Assembly: GCF_052857255.1 (NCBI RefSeq)
Contig: NC_135504.1
Coordinates: forward strand, 142,750,121 to 142,814,120
Source: Amblyomma americanum
Lineage: Eukaryota; Arthropoda; Arachnida; Ixodida; Ixodidae
Direction: 5' to 3'
DNA: 64,000 nt
Below the pieces are notes generated by a model. That model was not told the DNA's origin. It worked only from the letters and a program-made list of their open reading frames with translations, and did no database searches. Position 1 is the stretch's first letter. Every line of letters begins with the position of its first letter. This document shows, in pieces, positions 1 to 10,580 of the stretch. The translations under genes were made by a program, and so were the position numbers.

Positions 1-1240
1 AAACTCCGCGCTGGAGAAACTCCGCGATGAAGAAAGTCTGCGACGGACAAACTCCGCGATGGAGAAACTCCGCGTTGGAGAAAAGTCCGCTCTGGAGAAA
101 CTCTACGCTGGAGAAACTCCGCGCTGGAGCAACTCCGCGTTGGAGAAACTCCGCGCTGGAAAAACTCCGTGCTGCATTAAATCTGCGCTGGAGAAACTCC
201 GGGCTGGAGAAACTCCGCGCTGGAGAAACTCCGTGCTGGACACACTCCGCGCTGGAGAAACTCCGTGTTGGAGAAACTCCGCGCTGGAGAAACTTCGCGT
301 TGGAGAAACTGCGCGTTGGAGAAACTCCGCGTTGGAGTAACTCCGCGTTGGAGAAAGTCCGCGTTGGAGAAAGTCCGCGTTGGAGAGAGTCCGCGATGGA
401 GAAACTCCGCGCTGGAGAAACTCCGCGTTTGAGAAACGCCGAACTGGAGAAACTCCGCGATGGAGACACTCCGCGCTGGAGAAACTCTGCGCTGGAGAAA
501 CTCCGTGTTAGAGAAACTCCGTGTTGGGGAAACTTCGCGTTGGAGAAACTCCGCCTTGGAGAAACTCCGCGTTAGAGAAACTCCGCGCTTGAAACACACC
601 GCGCTGGAGAAGCACCGCGTTGGAGAAAGTCCGCGTAGGAGAAGGTCCGTGTTGGAGAAAGTCCGCGTTGGAGAAACTCCGTGTTGTAGAAACTCCGCAT
701 TGGAGAAATTTCGCGTTGAAGAAACGGCGCGTTGGAGATACTCCGCGTTGGAGAAAGTCCGCGTTGGAGAAGGTCCGCGTTGTATAAACTCCGCGCTGGA
801 GAAATTCCGCGATGGAGAATCTCCGCGACGGACAAACTCCGCGATAAAGAAACTCCGCGTTGGAGAAAAGTCTGCTCTGGAGAAACTCTACGCTGGAGAA
901 ACTCCGCGCTGGAGCAACTCCGCGTTGGAGAAACTCCGCGCTGGAGAAACTCCGTGCTGCATAAAATCTGCGCTGGAGAAACTCCGCGCTGGAGAAATTC
1001 CGTGCTGGACAAACTCCGCGCTGGGGAAACTCCGTGTTGGAGAAACTCCGCGATGGAGAAACTTTGCGTTGGAGAAACTGCGCGTTGGAGAAACTCCGCG
1101 TTGGAGAAACTCCGCGTTGAAGAAAGTCCGCGTTGGAGAAAGTCCGCGCTGGAGAAACTCCGCCTTGGAGAAACATCGCTTTGAAGAAACGGCGCGTTGG
1201 AGAAACTCCGCGTTAGAGAAACTCCGCGCTTGAAACACAC
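1..1240. repeat. HOR block with GATGAAGAAAGTCTG marker
   Basis: Opens with the marker GATGAAGAAAGTCTGCGACGG near base 26 and the CTGCATTAAATC variant near 171. The first ~370 bases match 7833-8200 and the equivalent parts of 12.4 and 49.5 kb. A second module follows with TATAAA at 783-788 and the GATAAAG variant near 841. That variant occurs ten times in the window and never after about 30.1 kb. Between 700 and 790 the module is shorter than its relative at 8.4-8.6 kb, consistent with an internal loss of a few monomers. Confidence 0.85.
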
Positions 1241-4200
1241 CGCGCTGGAGAAACTCCGCTTTGGAGAAAGTCTGCGTTGGAGAAGGTCCGCGTTGGAGAA
1301 AGTCCGCGCTGGAGAAACTCCGCGTTGCATAAACTCCGCGCTGGAGAAATTCCGCGATGGAGAAACTCCGCGACGGACAAACTCCGCGATGTAGAAACTC
1401 CGCGTTGGAGAAAAGTCCGCTCTGGAGAAACTCTACGCTGGAGCAACTCCGCGTTGGAGAAACTCCCGCTGGAGAAATTCAGTGCTGCATAAAATCTGCG
1501 CTGGAGAAACTCCGGGCTGGAGAAACTCCGCGCTGGAGGAACTCCGTGCTGGACAAACTCCGCGCTGGAGAAACTCCGTGTTGGAGAAACTCCGCGCTGG
1601 AGAAACTTCGCGTTGGAGAAACTGCGCGTTGGAGAAACTGCGCGTTGGAGAAACTCCGCGTTGGAGAAACTCCACGTTGGAGAAAGTCCGCGTTGGAGAA
1701 AGTCCGCGTTGGAGAGAGTCGCGATGGAGAAACTCTGCGCTGGAGAAATTCCACGTTTTAGAAACTCCGAACTGGTGAAACTCCGCGATGGAGACACTCC
1801 GCGCTGGAGAAACTCCGCGCTGGAGAAACTCCTTGTTGGGGAAACTTCGAGTTGGAGAAACGGCGCGTTGGAGAAGCTCCGCGTTGGAGAAAGTCCGCGT
1901 TGGAGAAGGTCCGCGTTGGAGAAAGTCCGCGTTGGAGAAAGTCCGCGCCGGAGAAACTTCGCGTTGGAGAAACTGCGCGTTGGAGAAACTCCGCGTTGGA
2001 GAAACTCCGCGTTGGAGAAAGTCCGCGTTGGAGAAAGTCCGCGTTGGAGAGAGTCCGCGATGGAGAAACTCCGCGCTGGAGAAACTCCGCGTTTGAGAAA
2101 CGCCGAACTGGAGAAACTCCGCGATGGAGACACTCCGCGCTGGAGAAACTCTGCGCTGGAGAAACTCCGTGTTAGAAAAACTCCGTGTTGGGGAAACTTC
2201 GCGTTGGAGAAACTCCGCCTTGGAGAAACTTCGCTTTGAAGAAACGGCGCGTTGGAGAAACTCCGCGTTGGAGAAAGTCCGCGTTGGAGAAGGTCCGCGT
2301 TGGAGAAAGTCCGCGTTGGAGAAAGTCCGCGCTGGAGAAACTCCGCGTTGTATAAACTCCGCGCTGGAGAAATTTCGCGATGGAGAATCTCCGCGACGGA
2401 CAAACTCCGCGATAAAGAAACTCCGCGTTGGAGAAAAGTCTGCTCTGGAGAAACTCTACGCTGGAGAAACTCCGCGCTGGAGCAACTCCGCGTTGGAGAA
2501 ACTCCGCGCTGGAGAAACTCCGTGCTGCATAAAATCTGCGCTGGAGAAACTCCGCGCTGGAGAAATTCCGTGCTGGACAAACTCCGCGCTGGGGAAACTC
2601 CGTGTTGGAGAAACTCCGCGCTGGAGAAACTTTGCGTTGGAGAAACTGCGCGTTGGAGAAACTCCGCGTTGGAGAAACTCCGCGTTGAAGAAAGTCCGCG
2701 TTGGAGAAAGTCCGCGCTGGAGAAACTCCGCCTTGGAGAAACATCGCTTTGAAGAAACGGCGCGTTGGAGAAACTCCGCGTTAGAGAAACTCCGCGCTTG
2801 AAACACACCGCGCTGGAGAAACTCCGCTTTGGAGAAAGTCTGCGTTGGAGAAGGTCCGCGTTGGAGAAAGTCCGCGTTGGAGAAAGTCCGCGTTGGAGAA
2901 ACTCCGCTTTGAAGAAAGTCCGCGTTGGAGAAAGTCCGCGCTGGAGACTCCGCGTTGCATAAACTCCGCGCTGGAGAAACTCCGCGATGGAGAAACTCCG
3001 CGACGGACAAACTCCGCGATGTAGAAACTCCGCGTTGGAGAAAAGTCCGCTCTGGAGAAACTCTACGCTGGAGAAACTCCGCGCTGGAGCAACTCCGCGT
3101 TTGAGAAACTCCCGCTGGAGAAATTCAGTGCTGCATAAAATCTGCGCTGGAGAAACTCCGGGCTGGATAAACTCCGCGCTGGAGGAACTCCGTGCTGGAC
3201 AAACTCCGCGCTGGAGAAACTCCGTGTTGGAGAAACTCCGCGCTGGAGAAACTTCGCGTTGGAGAAACTGCGCGTTGAAGAAACTGCGCGTTGGAGAAAC
3301 TCCGCGTTGGAGAAACTCCACGTTGGAGAAAGTCCGCGTTGGAGAAAGTCCGCGTTGGAGAGAGTCGCGATGGAGAAACTCTGCGCTGGAGAAATTCCAC
3401 GTTTGAGAAACTCCGAACTGGTGAAACTCCGCGATGGAGACACTCCGCGCTGGAGAAACTCCGCGCTGGAGAAACTCCGTGTTGGGGAAACTTCGAGTTG
3501 GAGAAACGGCGCGTTGGAGAAGCTCCGCGTTGGAGAAAGTCCGCGTTGGAGAAGGTCCGCGTTGAAGAAAGTCCGCGTTGGAGAAAGTCCGCGCTTGAGA
3601 AACTCCGCCTTGGAGAAACATCGCTTTGAAGAAACGGCGCGTTGGAGAAACTTCGCGTTGGAGAAACTGCGCGTTGGAGAAACTGCGCGTTGGAGAAACT
3701 CCACGTTGGAGAAAGTCTGCGTTGGAGAAAGTCCGCGTTGGAGAGAGTCCGCGATGGAGAGAGTCGCGATGGAGACACTGCGCGCTGGAGAAACTCCGCG
3801 CTGGAGAGACTCCGTGTTGGGGAAACTTCGAGTTGGAGAAACGGCGCGTTGGAGAAGCTCCGCGTTGGAGAAAGTCCGCGTTGGAGAAGGTCCGCGTTGG
3901 AGAAAGTCCGCGTTGGAGAAAGTCCGCGTTGGAGAAAGTCCGCGTTGGAGAAATTCAGTGCTGCATAAAATCTGCGCTGGAGAAACTCCGGGCTGGAGAA
4001 ACTCCGCGCTGGAGGAACTCCGTGCTGGACAAACTCCGCGCTGGAGAAACTCCGTGTTGGAGAAACTCCGCGCTGGAGAAACTTCGCGTTGGAGAAACTG
4101 CGCGTTGGAGAAACTGCGCGTTGGAGAAACTCCACGTTGGAGAAAGTCTGCGTTGGAGAAAGTCCGCGTTGGAGAGAGTCCGCGATGGAGAGAGTCGCGA
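1241..4200. repeat. Family I HOR stretch, left copy
   Basis: Family I markers AACTGGTGAAAC occur near 1755, 3415 and (just beyond) 4247, with CTTCGAGTTGG following each. A GATAAAG-type module sits between them near 2409. About 1.45-1.9 kb is echoed at 3.1-3.55 kb with an offset of 1646 bp. The CTTGAAACACACC landmark recurs at about 1229 and 2797, 1568 bp (98 monomers) apart. The long minus-strand open frame at 1213-3621 (802 codons) is a by-product of the repeat, not a gene. Confidence 0.82.
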
Positions 4201-5180
4201 TGGAGAAACTCTGCGCTGGAGAAATTCCACGTTTGAGAAACTCCGAACTGGTGAAACTCCGCGATGGAGACACTCCGCGCTGGAGAAACTCCGCGCTGGA
4301 GAAACTCCGTGTTGGGGAAACTTCGAGTTGGAGAAACGGCGCGTTGGAGAAGCTCCGCGTTGGAGAAAGCCCGCGTTGGAGAAGGTCCGCGTTGGAGAAA
4401 GTCCGCGTTGGAGAAAGTCCGCGTTGGAGAAACTCCGCGTTGAAGAAAGTCCGCGTTGGAGAAAGTCCGCGCTGGAGAAACTCCGCCTTGGAGAAACATC
4501 GCTTTGAAGAAACGGCGCGTTGGAGAAACTCCGCGTTAGAGAAACTCCGTGCTTGAAACACACCGCGCTGGAGAAACTCCGCTTTGGAGAAAGTCTGCGT
4601 TGGAGAAGGTCCGCGTTGGAGATACTCCGCGTTGGAGAAAGTCCGCGTTGGAGAAGGTCCGCGTTGGAGAAAGTCCGCGTTGGAGAAAGTCCGCACTGGA
4701 GAAACTCTGCGTTGTATAAACTCCGCGCTGGAGAAATTCCGCGATGGAGAATCTCCGCGACGGACAAACTCCGCGATAAAGAAACTCCGCGTTGGAGAAA
4801 AGTCTGCTCTGGAGAAACTCTACGCTGGAGAAACTCCGCGCTGGAGCAACTCCGCGTTGGAGAAACTCCGCGCTGGAGAAACTCCGTGCTGCATAAAATC
4901 TGCGCTGGAGAAACTCCGGGCTGGAGAAACTCCGCGCTGGAGAAATTCCGTGCTGGACAAACTCCGCGCTGGGGAAACTCCGTGTTGGAGAAACTCCGCG
5001 CTGGAGAAACTGCGTTGGAGAAACTGCGCGTTGGAGAAACTCCGCTTTGGAGAAACTCCGCGTTGGAAAAACTCCGCGTTGGAGAAAGTCCGCGTTGGAG
5101 AGAGTCGCGATGGAGAAACTCCGCGCTGGAGAAATTCCACGTTTGAGAAACTCCGAACTGGAGAAACTCCGCGATGGAGA
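4201..5180. repeat. Three-copy dispersed block, copy 1
   Basis: Matches 19261-20240 at an offset of 15060 bp, and the 29.5-30.5 kb block. Shared features in order are AACTGGTGAAAC, CTTCGAGTTGG, AAGCCCGCG, CTTGAAACACACC, TATAAA (4715-4720), GATAAAG and GCATAAAATC. Similarity ends near 5180, where this copy reads GCGTTGGAGAAAATCC while the 19-kb copy continues with CGCTGGAGAAACTCC. Around 4600-4620 this copy has GTCTGCGTTGGAGAAGG, whereas the other two copies share GTTAGAGAAGG. It is therefore the outgroup of the three. Confidence 0.85.
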
Positions 5181-6020
5181 CACTCCGCGTTGGAGAAAAT
5201 CCGTGTTGTAGAAACTCCGCCTTGGAGAAACTTCGCGTTGAAGAAACGGCGCGTTGGAGATACTCCGCGTTGGAGAAACTCCGCGCTTGAAACACACCGC
5301 GCTGGAGAAACTCCGCTTTGGAGAAAGTCTGCGTTGGAGAAGGTCCGCGTTGGAGAAACTCCGCGTTGAAGAAAGTCCGCGTTGGAGAAAGTCCGCGCTG
5401 GAGAAACTCCGCGTTGTATAAACTCCGCGCTGGAGAAACTCCGCGATGGAGAAACTCCGCGACGGACAAACTCCGCGATGTAGAAACTCCGCGTTGGAGA
5501 AAAGTCCGCTCTGGAGAAACTCTACGCTGGAGAAACTCCGCGCTGGAGCAACTCCGCGTTGGAGAAACTCCCGCTGGAGAAATTCAGTGCTGCATAAAAT
5601 CTGCGCTGGAGAAACTCAGGGCTGGAGAAACTCCGCGCTGGAGGAACTCCGTGCTGGACAAACTCCGCGCTGGAGAAACTCCGTGTTGGAGAAACTCCGC
5701 GCTGGAGAAACTCCGCGCTGGAGAAACTTTGCGTTGGAGAAACTGCGCGTTGGAGAAACTCCGCGTTGGAGAAACTCCACGTTGGAGAAAGTCTGCGTTG
5801 GAGAAAGTCCGCGTCGGAGAGAGTCCGTGATGGAGAAACTCCACGCTGGAGAAACTCCGCGTTTGAGAAACTCCGAACTGGAGAAACTCCGCGATGGAGA
5901 CACTCCGCGCTGGAGAAACTCCGTTTTGGAGAAACTCCGTGTTGGAGAAACGTCGCGTTGGAGAAACTCCGCGTTAGAGAATCTCCGCGCTTGAAACACA
6001 CCGCGCTGGAGAAACTCCGC
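5181..6020. repeat. Transition block, family II-like
   Basis: One HOR module in which the family I markers disappear and CTCAGGGCTGG and CCGTTTTGGAG appear. Positions 5446-5994 match 21449-21997 at an offset of 16003 bp with scattered substitutions. The CTTGAAACACACC landmark falls near 5286 and 5990, a spacing of 704 bp (44 monomers). No gene-like or unique sequence is present. Confidence 0.8.
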
Positions 6021-9000
6021 GTTGGAGAAAGTCCGCGTCGGAGAATGTCCGCGTTGGAGAAAGTCCGCGTTGGAGAAACTCCGTGTTGTAGAAACTCCGC
6101 CTTGGAGAAACTTCGCGTTGTAGAAACGACGCGTTGGAGATTCTCCGCGTTGGAGAAACTCCGCACTTGAAACACACCGTGCTGGAGAAACTCCGCGTTG
6201 GAGAAAGTCCGCGTTGGAGAAGGTCCGCGTTGGAGGAAGTCCGCGTTGGAGAAAGTCCGCGTTGAAGAAACTTCGCGTTGAAGGAAGTCCGCGTTGGAGA
6301 AAGTCCGCGCTGGAGAAACTCCGCGTTGTATAAACTCCGCGCTGGAGAAACTCCGCGATGGAGAAAGTCCGCGACGGACGAACTCCGCGATGGAGAAACT
6401 CCGCGTTGGAGAAAAGTCCGCTCTTGAGAAATTCTACGCTGGAGAAACTCCGCGCTGGAGCAACTCCGCGTTGGAGAAACTCCGCGCTGGAGAAACTCCG
6501 TGCTGCATAAAATCTGCGCTGGAGAAACTCCGGGCTGGAGAAACTCCGCGCTGGAGAAACTGTGCTGGACAAACTCTGCGCAGGAGAAACACCGTGTTGG
6601 AGAAACTCCGCGCTGGACAAACTTCGCGTTGGAGAAACTCCGCGTTGGAGAAACTCCGCGTTGGAGAAACTCCGCGTTGGAGAAAGTCCGCGTTGGAGAG
6701 TGTCCGCGATGGGGAAACTCCGCGCTGGAGAAACTCCGCGTTTGAAAAACTCCGAACTGGAGGAACTCCGCGATGGAGACACTCCGCGCTGGAGAAACTC
6801 CGTGTTGGGGAGACTTCGCGTTGAAGAAACGGCGCGTTGGAGAAGCTCCGCGTTGGAGAAACTCCGCGCTTGAAACACACCGCGCTGGAGAAACTCCGCG
6901 TTGGAGAAAGTCAGCGTCGGAGAAGGTCCGCGTTGGAGAAAGTCCGCGTTGGAGAAAATCCGTGTTGTAGAAACTCCGCCTTGGAGAAACTTCGCGTTGA
7001 AGAAACGGCGCGTTGAAGATACTCCGCGTTGGAGAAACTCCGCGCTTGAAACACACCGCGCTGGAGAAACTCCGCGTTGGAGAAAGTCCGCGTTGGAGAA
7101 GTTCCATGTTGGAGAAAGTCCGCGTTGAAGAAACTCCGCGTTGAAGAAAGTCCGCGTTGGAGAAAGTCCGCGCTGGAGAAACTCCGCGTTGTATAAACTC
7201 CGCGCTGGAGAAACTCCGCGATGGAGAAACTCCTCGGCGGACAAACTCCGCGATGTAGAAACTCCGCGTTGGAGAAAAGTCCGCTCTGGAGAAACTCTAC
7301 TCTGGAGAAACTCCGCGCTGGAGCAACTCCGCGTTGGAGAAACTCCCGCTGGAGAAATTCCGTGCTGCATAAAATCTGCGCTGGAGAAACTCCGGGCTGG
7401 AGAAACTCCGCGCTGGAGAAACTCCGTGCTGGACAAACTCCGCGCTGGAGAAACTCCGTGTTCGAGAAACTCCGCGCTGGAGAAACTTCGCGTTGGAGAA
7501 ACTGCGCGTTGGAGAAACTCCGCGTTGGAGAAAGTCCGCGTCGGAGAGAGTCCGCGATGGAGAAACTCCGCGCTGGAGAAACTCCACGTTTGAGGAACTC
7601 CGAACTCTAGAAAATCCGCGATGGAGACACTCCGGGCTGGAGAAACTCCGCGCTGGAGAAAATCCGTGTTGGAGAAACTCCGCGTTGGGGAAACTTCGCG
7701 TTGGAGAAACAGCGCGTTGGAGACTCCGCGTTGGAGAAACTCCGCGCTTGAAACACACCGCGCTGGAGAAACTCCGCGTTGGAGAAAGTCCGCGTTGGAG
7801 AAAGTCCGCGCTGGGGAAACTCCGCGTTAAATAAACTCCGCGCTGGAGAAACTCCGCGATGAAGAAAGTCTGCGACGGACAAACTCCGCGATGGAGAAAC
7901 TCCGCGTTGGAGAAAAGTCCGCTCTGGAGAAACGCTACGCTGGAGAAACTCCGCGCTGGAGCAACTCCGCGTTGGAGAAACTCCGCGCTGGAAAAACTCC
8001 GTGCTGCATTAAATCTGCGCTGGAGAAACTCCGGGCTGGAGAAACTCCGCGCTGGAGAAACTCCGTGCTGGACACACTCCGCGCTGGAGAAACTCCGTGT
8101 TGGAGAAACTCCGCGCTGGAGAAACTTCGCGTTGGAGAAACTGCGCGTTGGAGAAACTCCGCGTTGGAGAAACTCCGCGTTGGAGAAAGTCCGCGTTGGA
8201 GAAAGTCCGCGTTGGAGAGAGTCCGCGATGGAGAAACTCCGCGCTGGAGAAACTCCGTGTTAGAGAAACTCCGTGTTGGGGAAACTTCGCGTTGGAGAAA
8301 CTCCGCGTAAGAGAAACTCCGCGCTTGAAACACACCGCGCTGGAGAAGCACCGCGTTGGAGAAAGTCCGCGTCGGAGAAGGTCCGTGTTGGAGAAAGTCC
8401 GCGTTGGAGAAACTCCGTGTTGTAGAAACTCCGCATTGGAGAAATTTCGCGTTGAAGAAATGGCGCGTTGGAGATACTCCGCGTTGGAGAAAGTCCGCGT
8501 TGGAGAAGGTCCGCGTTGGAGAAAGTCCGCGTTGGAGAAAGTCCGCGCTGGAGAAATTCCGCGTTGTATAAACTCCGCGCTGGAGAAATTCCGCGATGGA
8601 GAATCTCCGCGACGGACAAACTCCGCGATAAAGAAACTCCGCGTTGGAGAAAAGTCTGCTCTGGAGAAACTCTACGCTGGAGAAACTCCGCGCTGGAGCA
8701 ACTCCGCGTTGGAGAAACTCCGCGCTGGAGAAACTCCGTGCTGCATAAAATCTGCGCTGGAGAAACTCCGCGCTGGAGAAATTCCGTGCTGGACAAACTC
8801 CGCGCTGGGGAAACTCCGCGTTGGAGAAAGTCCGCGTTGGAGAAGGTCCGCGTTGGAGAAAGTCCGCGTTGGAGAAAGTCCGCGTTGGAGAAACTCCGCG
8901 TTGAAGAAAGTCCGCGTTGGAGAAAGTCCGCGCTGGAGAAACTCCGCCTTGGAGAAACATCGCTTTGAAGAAACGGCGCGTTGGAGAAACTCCGCGTTAG

Positions 9001-10580
9001 AGAAACTCCGCGCTTGAAACACACCGCGCTGGAGAAACTCCGCTTTGGAGAAAGTCTGCGTTGGAGAAGGTCCGCGTTGGAGAAAGTCCGCGCTGGAGAA
9101 AGTCCGCGTTGGAGAAACTCCGCTTTGAAGAAAGTCCGTGTTGGAGAAAGTCCGCGCTGGAGAAATTCCGCGTTGTATAAACTCCGCGCTGGAGAAACTC
9201 CGCGATGGAGAAACTCCGCGACGGACAAACTCCGCGATGTAGAAACTCCGCGTTGGAGAAAAGTCCGCTCTGGAGAAACTCTACGCTGGAGAAACTCCGC
9301 GCTGGAGCAACTCCGCGTTGGAGAAACTCCGCGCTGGCGAAATTCCGTGCTGCGCAAAATCTGCGCTGGAGAAACTCCGGGCTGGAGAAACTCCGCGCTG
9401 GAGACACTCCGTGCTGGACAAACTCCGCGCTGGAGAAACTCTGTGTTGGAGAAACTCCGCGTTGAAGAAAGTCCGCGTTGGAGAAAGTCCGCGCTGGAGA
9501 AAGTCCGCGCTGGAGAAACTCCGCGTTGCATAAACTCCGCGCTGGAGAAATTCCGCGATGGAGAAACTCCGCGACGGACAAACTCCGCGATGTAGAAACT
9601 CCGCGTTGGAGAAAAGTCCGCTCTGGAGAAACTCTACGCTGGAGCAACTCCGCGTTGGAGAAACTCCCGCTGGAGAAATTCAGTGCTGATAAAATCTGCG
9701 CTGGAGAAACTCCGGGCTGGAGAAACTCCGCGCTGGAGGAACTCCGCGCTGGACAAACTCCGCGCTGGAGAAACTCCGTGTTGGAGAAACTCCGCGCTGG
9801 AGAAACTTCGCGTTGGAGAAACTGCGCGTTGGAGAAACTGCGCGTTGGAGAAACTCCGCGTTGGAGAAACTCCACGTTGGAGAAAGTCCGCGTTGGAGAG
9901 AGTCCGCGATGGAGAAACTCCGCGCTGGAGAAACTCCGCGTTTGAGAAACGCCGAACTGGAGAAACTCCGCGATGGAGACACTCCGCGCTGGAGAAACTC
10001 TGCGCTGGAGAAACTCCGTGTTAGAGAAACTCCGTGTTGGGGAAACTTCGCGTTGGAGAAACTCCGCCTTTGAGAAACTTCGCTTTGAAGAAACGGCGCG
10101 TTGGAGAAACTCCGCGTTAGAGAAACTCCGCGCTTGAAACACACCGCGCTGGAGAAACACCGCGTTGGAGAAAAGTCTGCTCTGGAGAAACTCTACGCTG
10201 GAGAAACTCCGCGCTGGAGCAACTCCGCGTTGGAGAAACTCCGCGCTGGAGAAACTCCGTGCTGCATAAAATCTGCGCTGGAGAAACTCCGCGCTGGAGA
10301 AATTCCGTGCTGGACAAACTCCGCGCTGGGGAAACTCCGTGTTGGAGAAACTCCGCGCTGGAGAAACTTTGCGTTGGAGAAACTGCGCGTTGGAGAAACT
10401 CCGCGTTGGAGAAACTCCGCGTTGAAGAAAGTCTGCGTTGGAGAAAGTCCGCGCTGGAGAAACTCCGCCTTGGAGAAACATCGCTTTGAAGATACGGCGC
10501 GTTGGAGAAACTCCGCGTTAGAGAAACTCCGCGCTTGAAACACACCGCGCTGGAGAAACTCCGCTTTGGAGAAAGTCTGC
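6021..10580. repeat. 4.6-kb tandem duplication, copy A
   Basis: Direct duplicate of 10581-15335. The offset is 4560 bp at the left end. It steps to 4562 near 6560 (2 bp missing here in AAACTGTGCTGG), then 4578 between 7.1 and 7.2 kb, 4610 by 8.5 kb, and 4754 after 9490. The last step is a 144-bp (9-monomer) difference, absent here and present in copy B. Private variants shared with copy B prove the relationship: TAGAAACGAC near 6121, CTCCTCGGCGGAC near 7230, GCTGCGCAAAATC near 9350 and GCTGATAAAATC near 9683. Several HOR modules are contained, including GATGAAGAAAGTCTG near 7858. Confidence 0.9.

Noticed and set aside
7192..7197. TATA-box promoter
   Set aside because: TATAAA here is a two-base variant of the standard GGAGAAAC unit and recurs at the same HOR phase. 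Nothing nearby distinguishes it as a promoter.
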